Source: Pseudomonas sp. GD04019
Lineage (GTDB): Bacteria > Pseudomonadota > Gammaproteobacteria > Pseudomonadales > Pseudomonadaceae
Length of the DNA: 64,000 nt
Assembly: GCF_029837695.1 (NCBI RefSeq)
Contig: NZ_JAOEEA010000011.1
Location: forward strand, 62,001-126,000
Reading direction: 5' to 3'
A model generated the notes under the pieces. The model searched no databases, had not been told where the DNA came from, and saw only the letters and a list, made by a program, of their open reading frames with translations. Both the position numbers and the translations under genes were made by a program. Positions 7,599-16,914 of the stretch are shown one piece after another (position 1 is the stretch's first letter; every line of letters starts with the position of its first letter).

Positions 7599-7627
7599 TT
7601 GTCATTAGTTACCTAACTGTCTATACT
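7599..7627 (+). promoter_or_regulatory. Predicted sigma70 promoter of sdhCDAB
   Basis: TTGTCA (7599-7604), a 17-nt spacer and TATACT (7622-7627) form a strong -35/-10 pair. Transcription would start near 7634, leaving a leader of about 110 nt before sdhC. The 348-bp gap between gltA and sdhC holds only the two promoters, the inverted repeat and this leader. Confidence 0.75.
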
Positions 7628-7746
7628 CTGCGCCCGGCCGTCAGGGGCTTTAAGGCCTACAATTAGACGGCTGGCACTCCCTTGGTGAGGGGTACCTGAC
7701 CAGTGCACTTCCCGACAACTTGCCCTGCTTGTTAGGGGCCTCTAGT

Positions 7747-8133
7747 GTGAAAAAAGCCGTGAATAGCCAACGACCTGTAAACCTAGATCTCAGGACAATC
7801 AAACTCCCGATCACAGCTTATACGTCCATTCTGCACCGTGTTTCCGGTGTCATCCTCTTCCTCGGTATCATCGTGATGCTCTATGCGCTCGATAAAACCC
7901 TGGCATCCGAGGAAGGCTTTGCAGAAGTACAGGCGTGCCTGACCAGTCCGCTGGCCAAGCTGATCATCTGGGGCCTGCTGTCCGCCCTGCTGTATCACCT
8001 GGTGGCCGGTGTACGCCACCTGATCATGGACATGGGTGTCGGCGAGTCGCTGGAAGGCGGCAAGCTGGGCTCGAAGATCGTCATCGCCGTTTCGGTGGTG
8101 GTCATTGTTCTGGCGGGGGTCTGGGTATGGTAA
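7747..8133 (+). CDS. sdhC: Succinate dehydrogenase cytochrome b556 subunit
   Basis: The 128-residue SdhC is one of two membrane anchors of complex II, binding heme b and ubiquinone. It has three membrane helices and the family segments RPVNLDLRTIKLP and SILHRVSGVILF; the histidine in LLYHLVAGVRHLIMD is in the heme-ligand region. The start is taken as GTG at 7747, giving the usual protein length; an ATG at 7720 in frame would add nine residues. Its last codons overlap sdhD by 7 nt, indicating translational coupling. Confidence 0.96.
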   Translation: MKKAVNSQRPVNLDLRTIKLPITAYTSILHRVSGVILFLGIIVMLYALDKTLASEEGFAEVQACLTSPLAKLIIWGLLSALLYHLVAGVRHLIMDMGVGESLEGGKLGSKIVIAVSVVVIVLAGVWVW

Positions 8134-8495
8134 CCAACGTAACCAACTTCTCGCGTTCGGGCCTCTACGACTGGATGGCCCAGCGCGTATCTGCGGTCGT
8201 TCTCGCGGCTTATTTCCTGTTCCTGATCGGCTACCTGGTGGCTAATCCGGGCCTCGGCTACGCCGAGTGGCATGCTCTGTTTTCCCACACTGCGATGCGC
8301 ATCTTCAGCCTGCTGGCTCTGGTTGCTCTCATCGTGCACGCCTGGGTCGGTATGTGGACTATCACCACCGACTACCTGACGCCCATGGCCATCGGCCGCT
8401 GGGCGACCGGCGTGCGTTTCCTCGTCCAGGCGGTTTGCGGCGTGCTCCAGTTCGTCGTGTTCGTCTGGGGTGTGCAGATCCTGTGGGGTTTCTGA
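8127..8495 (+). CDS. sdhD: Succinate dehydrogenase membrane anchor subunit
   Basis: The 122-residue SdhD is the second anchor of complex II. It has three helices, begins MVTNVTNFSRSGLYDWMAQR and includes ALIVHAWVGMWTI, containing the His that can ligate heme b, and the TDYL segment of the quinone site. It overlaps sdhC by 7 nt and ends 3 nt before the sdhA ATG. Together with SdhC it holds the catalytic SdhAB dimer at the cytoplasmic face of the membrane. Confidence 0.96.
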   Translation: MVTNVTNFSRSGLYDWMAQRVSAVVLAAYFLFLIGYLVANPGLGYAEWHALFSHTAMRIFSLLALVALIVHAWVGMWTITTDYLTPMAIGRWATGVRFLVQAVCGVLQFVVFVWGVQILWGF

Positions 8496-8498
8496 TCC

Positions 8499-10274
8499 AT
8501 GTCTAGCATTCGTACTCTTTCCTATGACGCCATCATCGTTGGTGGCGGCGGTGCCGGCATGCGTGCCGCACTGCAGCTGGCCCAGGGCGGTCACAAGACT
8601 GCCGTGGTGACCAAGGTCTTCCCGACCCGCTCGCACACCGTATCCGCCCAGGGCGGCATCACCTGCGCCATCGCTTCGGCCGACCCGAACGACGATTGGC
8701 GCTGGCACATGTACGACACCGTCAAGGGCTCCGACTACATCGGTGACCAGGACGCGATCGAGTACATGTGCTCCGTGGGCCCGGAGGCCGTGTTCGAGCT
8801 CGAGCACATGGGCCTGCCGTTCTCCCGTACCGAACAAGGCCGCATCTATCAGCGTCCGTTCGGTGGCCAGTCCAAGGGCCCGGACAATCCGTCCGTCCAG
8901 GCTGCCCGTACCTGCGCCGCGGCTGACCGTACCGGTCACGCCCTGCTGCACACCCTGTACCAGGCCAACCTGAAGGCCGGCACCTCGTTCCTCAACGAGT
9001 GGTACGCCGTCGATCTGGTGAAGAACCAGGACGGCGCCATCGTCGGCATCATCGCCATCTGCATCGAGACTGGCGAAACCGTCTATATCCGCTCCAAGGC
9101 CGTGGTTCTGGCCACTGGCGGTGCGGGCCGTATCTACGCCTCCACCACCAACGCCCTGATCAACACCGGTGACGGCGTGGGCATGGCCCTGCGCGCCGGC
9201 GTGCCGGTGCAGGACATCGAGATGTGGCAGTTCCACCCGACCGGCATCGCCGGCGCTGGTGTGCTGGTCACCGAAGGCTGCCGTGGTGAGGGTGGTTACC
9301 TGATCAACGCCCATGGCGAGCGCTTCATGGAGCGTTACGCTCCGAACGCCAAAGACCTGGCCGGCCGCGATGTGGTTGCCCGTTCCATGGTCAAGGAAGT
9401 GATCGCCGGCAACGGCTGTGGCCCGGACAAGGACCACGTGCTGCTGAAGCTCGACCACCTCGGCGAAGAAGTGCTGCACAGCCGCCTGCCGGGTATCTGC
9501 GAACTGTCCAAGACCTTCGCTCACGTTGACCCGGTGCTCGCTCCGGTTCCGGTGATCCCGACCTGCCACTACATGATGGGCGGCGTTGCCACCAACATTC
9601 ATGGCCAGGCCATCACCCAGGATATCAACGGCAACGACAAGATCATCGAAGGTCTGTTCGCCGTGGGTGAAGTCGCCTGCGTATCGGTACACGGTGCCAA
9701 CCGTCTGGGCGGCAACTCGCTGCTTGACTTGGTGGTATTCGGCCGCGCCGCTGGCCTGCATCTGGAAAAAGCGCTGAAAGAAGGCGTGGAAGTCCGTGGT
9801 GCCAGCGAAACCGACATCGAGGCTTCGCTCAAGCGCCTGTCCGGCGTCAACGAGCGCAGCAGTGGTGAAGATGTGGCTCCGCTGCGTAAAGAGCTGCAGC
9901 AGTGCATGCAGAACTACTTCGGCGTATTCCGTACCGGCGAATACATGAAGAAGGGCATCACTCAGCTGGCCGATCTGCGCGAGCGCATCGCCAACGTCAA
10001 GATTGCCGACAAGAGCCAGGCCTTCAACACCGCGCGTATCGAAGCGCTGGAGTTGCAGAACCTGCTGGAAGTGGCCGAAGCCACTGCCATCGCCGCCGAC
10101 ACCCGTACCGAGTCCCGCGGCGCCCACGCCCGCGAAGACTACGAGGACCGCGACGACACCAACTGGCTGTGCCACTCCCTGTACTTCCCGGGTGAGAAAC
10201 GTGTTGCCAAGCGCGCTGTTAACTTCGCGCCGAAGACCGTTCCTGCATTTGAACCCAAAGTACGTACTTATTAA
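8499..10274 (+). CDS. sdhA: Succinate dehydrogenase flavoprotein subunit
   Basis: The 591-residue SdhA oxidises succinate to fumarate on covalently bound FAD. Residues 10-25 form the dinucleotide fold (AIIVGGGGAGMRAALQ), and His46 in SHTVSAQGGI is the FAD-linking histidine. HPTG and the late GEVACVSVHGANRLGGNSL segment are the standard capping-domain and FAD-site motifs. Length is normal for the family. It is the third gene of sdhCDAB and passes electrons to the Fe-S clusters of SdhB. Confidence 0.98.
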   Translation: MSSIRTLSYDAIIVGGGGAGMRAALQLAQGGHKTAVVTKVFPTRSHTVSAQGGITCAIASADPNDDWRWHMYDTVKGSDYIGDQDAIEYMCSVGPEAVFELEHMGLPFSRTEQGRIYQRPFGGQSKGPDNPSVQAARTCAAADRTGHALLHTLYQANLKAGTSFLNEWYAVDLVKNQDGAIVGIIAICIETGETVYIRSKAVVLATGGAGRIYASTTNALINTGDGVGMALRAGVPVQDIEMWQFHPTGIAGAGVLVTEGCRGEGGYLINAHGERFMERYAPNAKDLAGRDVVARSMVKEVIAGNGCGPDKDHVLLKLDHLGEEVLHSRLPGICELSKTFAHVDPVLAPVPVIPTCHYMMGGVATNIHGQAITQDINGNDKIIEGLFAVGEVACVSVHGANRLGGNSLLDLVVFGRAAGLHLEKALKEGVEVRGASETDIEASLKRLSGVNERSSGEDVAPLRKELQQCMQNYFGVFRTGEYMKKGITQLADLRERIANVKIADKSQAFNTARIEALELQNLLEVAEATAIAADTRTESRGAHAREDYEDRDDTNWLCHSLYFPGEKRVAKRAVNFAPKTVPAFEPKVRTY

Positions 10275-10285
10275 GGGTGGCCACC

Positions 10286-11005
10286 ATGTCTCTTGGTAAC
10301 ACTTTGCAAGTCAGCGTTTATCGCTACAACCCGGAAAAAGACGCCGCGCCGTTCATGCAGGACTTCACCGTGCAGATCGACGGCAAGGACCTGATGGTTC
10401 TCGACGTGCTGGCCCTGATCAAGGAACAGGACGAGGGCTTCTCCTACCGTCGCTCCTGCCGTGAAGGCGTGTGCGGTTCCGACGGCATGAACATCAGCGG
10501 CAAGAACGGCCTGGCCTGCATCACCCCGATCTCCACCGTGGTGAAGGGCAACAAGCTGGTCATTCGCCCGCTGCCGGGCCTGCCGGTCATTCGTGACCTG
10601 GTCGTCGACATGAGCATCTTCTACAAGCAGTACGAGAAGGTGCAGCCGTTCCTGCAGAACGATACGCCGGCTCCGGCCATCGAGCGTCTGCAGAGCCCGG
10701 AAGAGCGCGAGAAGCTGGACGGTCTTTACGAGTGCATCCTGTGCGCGTGCTGCTCCACCAGCTGCCCGTCCTTCTGGTGGAACCCGGACAAGTTCCTCGG
10801 TCCCGCCGCGCTGCTGCAGGCCTATCGCTTCCTGGCCGACAGCCGCGATACCAAGACCGCCGAGCGTCTGGCGTCCCTGGATGACCCGTTCAGCGTGTTC
10901 CGCTGCCGCGGCATCATGAACTGCGTGAACGTATGCCCCAAGGGTCTGAACCCGACCAAGGCCATCGGTCACGTACGTAACATGCTGCTGCAGAGCGGTA
11001 CCTGA
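10286..11005 (+). CDS. sdhB: Succinate dehydrogenase iron-sulfur subunit
   Basis: The 239-residue SdhB carries three clusters: [2Fe-2S] by CREGVCGSDGMN plus GLAC, [4Fe-4S] by CILCACCSTSCP, and [3Fe-4S] by CRGIMNCVNVCPKG. It relays electrons from FAD in SdhA to ubiquinone. The ATG at 10286 is chosen over the GTG at 10277 because AAGGG lies at 10273-10277 with suitable spacing. The gene starts 11 nt after sdhA. Two hairpins follow it before sucA. Confidence 0.97.
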   Translation: MSLGNTLQVSVYRYNPEKDAAPFMQDFTVQIDGKDLMVLDVLALIKEQDEGFSYRRSCREGVCGSDGMNISGKNGLACITPISTVVKGNKLVIRPLPGLPVIRDLVVDMSIFYKQYEKVQPFLQNDTPAPAIERLQSPEEREKLDGLYECILCACCSTSCPSFWWNPDKFLGPAALLQAYRFLADSRDTKTAERLASLDDPFSVFRCRGIMNCVNVCPKGLNPTKAIGHVRNMLLQSGT

Positions 11006-11025
11006 TACACAGCTTCACGCAACAC

Positions 11026-11055
11026 CTGCGTCGGCGGAACGATTCGCCGGCGCAG
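11026..11055 (+). other. GC-rich hairpin between sdhB and sucA
   Basis: An 11-bp stem with one G-T pair (11026-11036 with 11045-11055) and an 8-nt loop begins about 20 nt after the sdhB stop. No T run follows directly, so it may be a processing or mRNA-stability structure rather than a full terminator. Confidence 0.55.
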
Positions 11056-11062
11056 TAAAGCC

Positions 11063-11096
11063 AGAGCCCCAGCTCACAAAGCCAGGGCTCTTATTT
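11063..11096 (+). terminator. Possible weak terminator or attenuator before sucA
   Basis: AGAGCCC (11063-11069) pairs with GGGCTCT (11085-11091) across a 15-nt loop and is followed by TATTT. It could reduce read-through from sdhCDAB into sucA. The remaining 150 nt up to sucA show no ORF or clear promoter. Confidence 0.4.
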
Positions 11097-11249
11097 GAAA
11101 GAAAAATGACGACCAGCAGGGGCATCCGGGCTGGTACCCGGACTATCTGCGGGATCCGTAGTGGCTTACCAGGTCGCTGCTTCAGGACTATGAATGGCCC
11201 AGCTACGGCTTCTACGCCGGTGGTGTCCCCTTACCGAGGGTGACCAAGC

Positions 11250-14081
11250 ATGCAAGAAAGCGTGATGCAGCGCATGTGGGACAGCGCCCACCTATCCGGT
11301 GGCAACGCGGCCTACGTGGAAGAGCTCTATGAGCTCTACCTGCACGATCCCAACGCTGTGCCCGAAGAGTGGCGCACCTACTTCCAGAAACTGCCGGCCG
11401 ACGGGAATACCGCCACCGACGTTTCGCACTCCACTGTCCGCGATCATTTCGTGCTGCTGGCCAAGAACCAGCGCCGTGCTCAACCGGTTTCCGCCGGGAG
11501 CGTGAGCAGCGAGCATGAGAAGAAGCAGGTGGAAGTTCTGCGCCTGATCCAGGCATATCGCATGCGCGGCCATCAGGCCTCCACGCTCGACCCGCTGGGT
11601 CTGTGGCAGCGTCCTGCGCCAGCCGATCTGGCAGTCCATCACTATGGGCTGACCAACGCCGACCTCGACACCACCTTCCGTACCGGTGAACTCTACATCG
11701 GCAAGGAGGAGGCGACTCTACGGGAAATCCACGAGTCGCTGCAGCAGACATATTGCCGCACCATCGGCGCCGAGTTCACCCACATCGTCGATTCCGAGCA
11801 GCGCAAGTGGTTCCAGCAGCGTCTGGAAAGTGTGCGCGGCCGCCCGGCCTATTCGGCCGAGGTGCAGAGCCATGTGCTCGAGCGCCTGACTGCCGCCGAA
11901 GGCCTGGAAAAGTACCTGGGCACCAAGTACCCGGGCACCAAGCGCTTCGGTCTGGAAGGTGGCGAGAGCCTGATCCCGCTGCTGGACGAGATCATCCAGC
12001 GCTGCGGCTCCTACGGCACCAAGGAAATCGTCATCGGCATGGCCCACCGTGGTCGTCTGAACGTACTGGTCAATACCTTCGGCAAGAACCCGCGCGACCT
12101 GTTCGACGAGTTCGAAGGCAAGCAGGTCGAGGGCCTGTCCTCCGGTGACGTGAAGTACCACCAGGGCTTCTCCTCCAACGTCATGACCTCAGGCGGCGAA
12201 GTCCACCTGGCGCTGGCGTTCAACCCGTCGCACCTGGAGATCGTCTCTCCGGTGGTCGAAGGATCGGTGCGCGCCCGTCAGGACCGCCGCCAGGACGCGA
12301 CCGGCGACAAGGTGCTGCCGATTTCCATCCACGGTGACGCGGCGTTCGCCGGTCAGGGCGTGGTCATGGAAACCTTCCAGATGTCGCAGACCCGTGCCTA
12401 CAAGACCGGCGGCACCATCCACATCGTGATCAACAATCAGGTCGGCTTCACCACCAGCCGCGCCGATGACTCGCGCTCCACCGAGTACGCCACCGACGTG
12501 GCGAAGATGATCCAGGCGCCGATCCTGCACGTGAACGGCGACGACCCGGAAGCGGTGCTGTTCGTCACCCAGCTGGCCGTCGACTACCGCATGCAATTCA
12601 AGCGTGACGTGGTCATCGACCTGGTCTGCTACCGTCGTCGCGGCCACAACGAGGCCGACGAGCCGAGCGGCACCCAGCCGCTGATGTACCAGCAGATCGC
12701 CAAGCAGCGCACCACCCGTGAGCTGTATGCCGAGAGCCTGGTGCAGTCCGGCCGCGTTACCCAAGACGCAGTGAACGCGCGCATCGAGGAATACCGCAGC
12801 GCGCTGGACAACGGCCAGCACGTGGTCAAGAGCCTGGTCAAGGAGCCGAACAAGGAGCTGTTCGTCGACTGGCGTCCGTACCTGGGCCATGCCTGGACCG
12901 CGCGTCACGACACCCGCTGCGACCTGAAGACCCTGCAGGATCTGGCCGGCAAGCTGCTGGAGATCCCGGAAGGCTTCGTGCTGCAGCGTCAGGTTTCCAA
13001 GGTGCTGGAAGATCGCGCCAAGATGACCGCCGGCGCCATGCCGATCAACTGGGGCTACGCCGAGAACCTGGCCTACGCCAGCCTGCTGTTCGAAGGCCAC
13101 CCGGTGCGCATGACCGGCCAGGACGTCGGCCGCGGCACCTTCTCGCACCGCCACGCGGCGCTGCATAACCAGAAGGACGCGACCACCTACCTGCCGCTGC
13201 AGAACCTCTATGAAGGTCAGCCGCGCTTCCAGCTGTACGACTCCTTCCTCTCGGAAGAAGCGGTACTGGCCTTCGAGTACGGTTACTCCACCACCATGCC
13301 CAACGCGCTGGTGATCTGGGAAGCCCAGTTCGGCGACTTCGCCAACGGTGCCCAAGTGGTGTTCGACCAGTTCATCTCCAGTGGCGAGCACAAGTGGGGT
13401 CGTCTGTGTGGCCTGACCATGCTGCTGCCGCACGGCTATGAAGGGCAGGGCCCGGAGCACAGCTCCGCGCGTCTGGAGCGCTTCCTGCAGCTGTGTGCCG
13501 AGCACAACATGCAGGTCTGCGTGCCGACCACCCCGGCGCAGGTCTACCACATGCTGCGTCGCCAGGTGATTCGCCCGCTGCGCAAGCCGCTGGTAGTGCT
13601 GACGCCGAAGTCGCTGCTGCGCCACCCGCTGGCCATCTCAACCCTGGAAGAACTGGCCGAAGGCTCGTTCCAGACCGCCATCGGCGAGATCGATCAGATC
13701 GATCCGAAGAAGGTCGAGCGTCTCGTGCTGTGCAGCGGCAAGGTGTACTACGACCTGCTGGCCAAGCGCCGTGCGGAAGGCCGCGAGGACATCGCCATCG
13801 TGCGTATCGAGCAGCTCTATCCGTTCCCGGAAGACGACCTGGCCGAGATTCTGGCGCCGTACAAGAACCTCAAGCACATCGTCTGGTGTCAGGAAGAGCC
13901 GATGAACCAGGGCGCCTGGTATTGCAGCCAGCACCACATGCGCCGTGTCGCTTCCGCGCACAAGAAGGAACTGTTCCTTCAGTACGCCGGCCGCGATGCC
14001 TCGGCTGCTCCGGCCTGTGGTTACGCTTCGATGCACGCCGAACAGCAGGAAAAACTGCTGAACGACGCCTTTACTGTTTAA
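11250..14081 (+). CDS. sucA: 2-oxoglutarate dehydrogenase E1 component
   Basis: The 943-residue E1o is a thiamine-diphosphate enzyme that decarboxylates 2-oxoglutarate and succinylates the lipoyl arm of SucB. It begins MQESVMQRMWDSAHLSGGNA, as in other pseudomonads. The N-terminal domain includes YRMRGHQ, the ThDP/Mg site includes GDAAFAGQGVV with IVINNQVGF, and the C-terminal domain has GQDVGRGTFSHRHA and the acetyl-CoA-region YGYSTTMPNALVIWEAQFGDF. Length is normal. It heads sucA-sucB-lpd, with a 73-nt gap to sucB. Confidence 0.98.
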   Translation: MQESVMQRMWDSAHLSGGNAAYVEELYELYLHDPNAVPEEWRTYFQKLPADGNTATDVSHSTVRDHFVLLAKNQRRAQPVSAGSVSSEHEKKQVEVLRLIQAYRMRGHQASTLDPLGLWQRPAPADLAVHHYGLTNADLDTTFRTGELYIGKEEATLREIHESLQQTYCRTIGAEFTHIVDSEQRKWFQQRLESVRGRPAYSAEVQSHVLERLTAAEGLEKYLGTKYPGTKRFGLEGGESLIPLLDEIIQRCGSYGTKEIVIGMAHRGRLNVLVNTFGKNPRDLFDEFEGKQVEGLSSGDVKYHQGFSSNVMTSGGEVHLALAFNPSHLEIVSPVVEGSVRARQDRRQDATGDKVLPISIHGDAAFAGQGVVMETFQMSQTRAYKTGGTIHIVINNQVGFTTSRADDSRSTEYATDVAKMIQAPILHVNGDDPEAVLFVTQLAVDYRMQFKRDVVIDLVCYRRRGHNEADEPSGTQPLMYQQIAKQRTTRELYAESLVQSGRVTQDAVNARIEEYRSALDNGQHVVKSLVKEPNKELFVDWRPYLGHAWTARHDTRCDLKTLQDLAGKLLEIPEGFVLQRQVSKVLEDRAKMTAGAMPINWGYAENLAYASLLFEGHPVRMTGQDVGRGTFSHRHAALHNQKDATTYLPLQNLYEGQPRFQLYDSFLSEEAVLAFEYGYSTTMPNALVIWEAQFGDFANGAQVVFDQFISSGEHKWGRLCGLTMLLPHGYEGQGPEHSSARLERFLQLCAEHNMQVCVPTTPAQVYHMLRRQVIRPLRKPLVVLTPKSLLRHPLAISTLEELAEGSFQTAIGEIDQIDPKKVERLVLCSGKVYYDLLAKRRAEGREDIAIVRIEQLYPFPEDDLAEILAPYKNLKHIVWCQEEPMNQGAWYCSQHHMRRVASAHKKELFLQYAGRDASAAPACGYASMHAEQQEKLLNDAFTV

Positions 14082-14154
14082 CGCCTTCGCGCACGGAGGC
14101 GGCGGCACGGGCCGTCGCCTCCTTGAAGAAACCGAATTTAAGGAAACACACACA

Positions 14155-15375
14155 ATGGCTATCGAGATCAAAGCCCCAACCTTCCCGGAATCGGTTGCCG
14201 ACGGCACCGTCGCTACCTGGCACAAGAAGCCGGGCGATGCGGTCAAGCGTGATGAGCTGATCGTCGACATCGAAACCGACAAGGTGGTGATGGAAGTACT
14301 CGCCGAAGCCGACGGCGTACTCGCCGAAATCGTCAAGAACGAGGGCGACACCGTCCTGTCCGGCGAACTGCTGGGCAAACTGGGTGACGCCGGCGCTGCC
14401 GTCGCCGCCCCGGCTGCTGCTCCTGCCGCCGCCCCGGCCGCGGCAGCCGCTCCGGCTGCTGCTGCCGATGACGACGCCATCCTGTCGCCGGCCGCGCGCA
14501 AGATCGCCGAAGAGGGCGGTATCGACCCGAACAGCATCACCGGCACCGGCAAGGGTGGTCGCGTGACCAAGGAAGACGCCGTTGCTGCCGTCGCCGCCAA
14601 GAAGTCCGCTCCGGCCGCTGCCGCCAAGCCGGCCGCTCCGGCTGCCGAAGCTCCGGTCTTCGCCGCCGGCGATCGCGTCGAGAAGCGCGTACCGATGACC
14701 CGCCTGCGCGCCAAGGTTGCCGAGCGTCTGGTCGAAGCCCAGTCCACCATGGCCATGCTGACCACCTTCAACGAAGTGGACATGCACGAAGTCATGGCCC
14801 TGCGCAGCAAGTACAAGGACCTGTTCGAGAAGACCCACAACGGTGTGCGTCTGGGCTTCATGTCCTTCTTCGTCAAGGCCGCCGTCGAGGCGCTGAAGCG
14901 CTTCCCGGCGGTCAACGCCTCGATCGACGGCAACGACATCGTCTACCACGGCTACCAGGACATCGGCGTTGCCGTATCCAGCGACCGTGGCCTGGTGGTT
15001 CCGGTGCTGCGCAACGCCGAGCTGATGAGTCTGGCCGAAGTCGAGAACGGCATCGCCACCTTCGGCAAGAAGGCCCGTGACGGCAAGCTGTCGATCGAAG
15101 AGATGACTGGTGGCACCTTCACCATCACCAACGGCGGTACCTTCGGCTCGATGATGTCGACCCCGATCGTCAACCCGCCGCAGGCCGCGATCCTCGGCAT
15201 GCACAACATCATTCAGCGCCCGGTGGCCATCAATGGTCAGGTCGTGATCCGCCCAATGATGTACCTGGCACTGTCCTACGATCACCGTCTGATCGATGGC
15301 AAGGAAGCGGTCAGCTTCCTGGTCACCATCAAGAATCTGCTGGAAGACCCGGCTCGCCTGCTGCTGGACATCTGA
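14155..15375 (+). CDS. sucB: Dihydrolipoyllysine succinyltransferase (E2 of 2-oxoglutarate dehydrogenase)
   Basis: The 406-residue E2o is the core of the 2-oxoglutarate dehydrogenase complex. Residues 1-77 form one lipoyl domain with the lipoylated Lys43 in ETDKVVME. An Ala/Pro-rich linker follows, then a peripheral-subunit-binding domain (SPAARKIAEEGGIDP), a second Ala-rich linker and the catalytic domain with the active-site motif SYDHRLIDG. It transfers the succinyl group to CoA. The ATG follows AAGGAAAC. It lies between sucA and lpd. Confidence 0.98.
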   Translation: MAIEIKAPTFPESVADGTVATWHKKPGDAVKRDELIVDIETDKVVMEVLAEADGVLAEIVKNEGDTVLSGELLGKLGDAGAAVAAPAAAPAAAPAAAAAPAAAADDDAILSPAARKIAEEGGIDPNSITGTGKGGRVTKEDAVAAVAAKKSAPAAAAKPAAPAAEAPVFAAGDRVEKRVPMTRLRAKVAERLVEAQSTMAMLTTFNEVDMHEVMALRSKYKDLFEKTHNGVRLGFMSFFVKAAVEALKRFPAVNASIDGNDIVYHGYQDIGVAVSSDRGLVVPVLRNAELMSLAEVENGIATFGKKARDGKLSIEEMTGGTFTITNGGTFGSMMSTPIVNPPQAAILGMHNIIQRPVAINGQVVIRPMMYLALSYDHRLIDGKEAVSFLVTIKNLLEDPARLLLDI

Positions 15376-15443
15376 TCCCACGGCTGCGCAACGCGGTGGC
15401 CCCCACAAGGGGCCACCCGGTTTTATTCGAGAAGGAATGAGTT

Positions 15444-16880
15444 ATGACCCAGAAATTCGACGTGGTAGTGATTGGCGCTGGCCCCGGGGGCTACGTGGCC
15501 GCCATCAAGGCCGCGCAACTCGGTCTGAAGACCGCCTGCATCGAGAAGTACCAGGACAAGGATGGCAAGGTCGCCCTCGGCGGTACCTGCCTGAACGTCG
15601 GCTGCATTCCGTCCAAGGCGCTGCTGGACAGCTCCTACAAGTACCACGAGGCCCACGAGGGCTTCAAAGTCCATGGTATCGAGGCCAAGGGCGTCACCAT
15701 CGACGTGCCGCAGATGGTTGCGCGCAAGAACACCATCATCAAGAACCTGACCGGCGGCGTCGCCGGTCTGTTCAAGTCCAACGGCGTGACCCTGCTGGAA
15801 GGCCACGGCAAGCTGCTGGCCGGCAAGAAGGTTGAAGTCACCGGTCTGGACGGCAAGACCCAGATCGTCGAAGCCGACAACGTGATTCTGGCTTCCGGCT
15901 CCCGTCCGGTCGACATCCCGCCGGCTCCGGTCGATCAGGACGTGATCGTCGACTCCACCGGCGCCCTGGAATTCCAGGCCGTGCCGAAGAAGCTGGGCGT
16001 GATCGGCGCCGGTGTCATCGGCCTTGAGCTGGGCTCCGTGTGGGCTCGCCTGGGCGCCGAAGTGACCGTGCTGGAGGCCATGGACAAGTTCCTCGCTTCC
16101 GCCGACGAGCAGATCTCCAAGGAAGCCCTGAAGATCCTCGGCAAGCAGGGCCTGGACATCCGCCTGGGCGCCCGCGTGACTGGCAGCGAAGTGAAGAAGA
16201 AGCAGGTTACTGTGACCTTCACCGACGCCACCGGCGAGCAGAAGCTGACCTTCGACAAGCTGATCGTCGCCGTTGGCCGTCGCCCGGTGACCACCGATCT
16301 GCTGGCCGCCGACAGTGGCGTGACCCTGGACGAGCGTGGCTTCATCTTCGTCAACGACCAGTGCGAAACCAGCGTTCCGGGCGTATACGCCATCGGTGAC
16401 GTGGTGCGCGGCGCGATGCTTGCGCACAAGGCTTCGGAAGAGGGCGTGATGGTTGCCGAGCGCATCAAGGGCCACAAGGCCCAGATGAACTACGACCTGA
16501 TCCCGTCGGTCATCTACACCCACCCGGAAATCGCCTGGGTCGGCAAGACCGAGCAGCAGCTCAAGGCCGAAGGCGTCGAGATCAACGTCGGTACCTTCCC
16601 GTTCGCCGCCAGCGGCCGCGCCATGGCTGCCAACGACACCGCCGGTCTGGTCAAGGTCATCGCCGATGCCAAGACCGACCGCGTGCTGGGCGTGCATGTG
16701 ATCGGCCCGAGCGCGGCCGAGCTGGTCCAGCAGGGCGCTATCGGCATGGAATTCGGCACCAGTGCCGAAGACCTTGGCATGATGGTGTTCTCGCACCCGA
16801 CCCTGTCCGAGGCGCTGCACGAAGCGGCCCTGGCCGTGAATGGCCACGCCATCCACATCGCCAATCGCAAGAAGCGTTGA
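15444..16880 (+). CDS. lpdG: Dihydrolipoyl dehydrogenase (E3)
   Basis: The 478-residue flavoprotein reoxidises dihydrolipoamide with NAD+. It has the FAD motif VVIGAGPGGYVAA, the redox disulfide Cys49/Cys54 in GGTCLNVGCIPSK, the NAD-binding motif GVIGAGVIGLELGSVW and the C-terminal catalytic His in SHPTLSEALHEA. Its place after sucAB marks it as the E3 of 2-oxoglutarate dehydrogenase (LpdG type); in P. aeruginosa this E3 also serves pyruvate dehydrogenase and glycine cleavage. AAGGAATGAG precedes the ATG. Confidence 0.97.
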   Translation: MTQKFDVVVIGAGPGGYVAAIKAAQLGLKTACIEKYQDKDGKVALGGTCLNVGCIPSKALLDSSYKYHEAHEGFKVHGIEAKGVTIDVPQMVARKNTIIKNLTGGVAGLFKSNGVTLLEGHGKLLAGKKVEVTGLDGKTQIVEADNVILASGSRPVDIPPAPVDQDVIVDSTGALEFQAVPKKLGVIGAGVIGLELGSVWARLGAEVTVLEAMDKFLASADEQISKEALKILGKQGLDIRLGARVTGSEVKKKQVTVTFTDATGEQKLTFDKLIVAVGRRPVTTDLLAADSGVTLDERGFIFVNDQCETSVPGVYAIGDVVRGAMLAHKASEEGVMVAERIKGHKAQMNYDLIPSVIYTHPEIAWVGKTEQQLKAEGVEINVGTFPFAASGRAMAANDTAGLVKVIADAKTDRVLGVHVIGPSAAELVQQGAIGMEFGTSAEDLGMMVFSHPTLSEALHEAALAVNGHAIHIANRKKR

Positions 16881-16888
16881 TGCGTGCC

Positions 16889-16914
16889 GCGCCCCGTCTG
16901 TAAAGGCGGGGCGC
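16889..16914 (+). terminator. Hairpin after lpd
   Basis: An 11-bp GC-rich stem (16889-16899 with 16904-16914, one T-G pair) with a short loop begins 8 nt after the lpd stop. It lacks a clear T run. The 150 nt that follow up to sucC contain no ORF; they may hold a separate sucCD promoter, but no strong -35/-10 pair was found. Confidence 0.5.

Noticed and set aside
7995..10175. Long minus-strand frame opposite sdhA
   Set aside because: It gives a low-complexity His/Gly/Val-rich translation typical of antisense frames in GC-rich genes; sdhA is certain.
14390..14660. Low-complexity GCC/GCT repeats
   Set aside because: They encode the two Ala/Pro linkers of SucB, normal for lipoyl-domain proteins.
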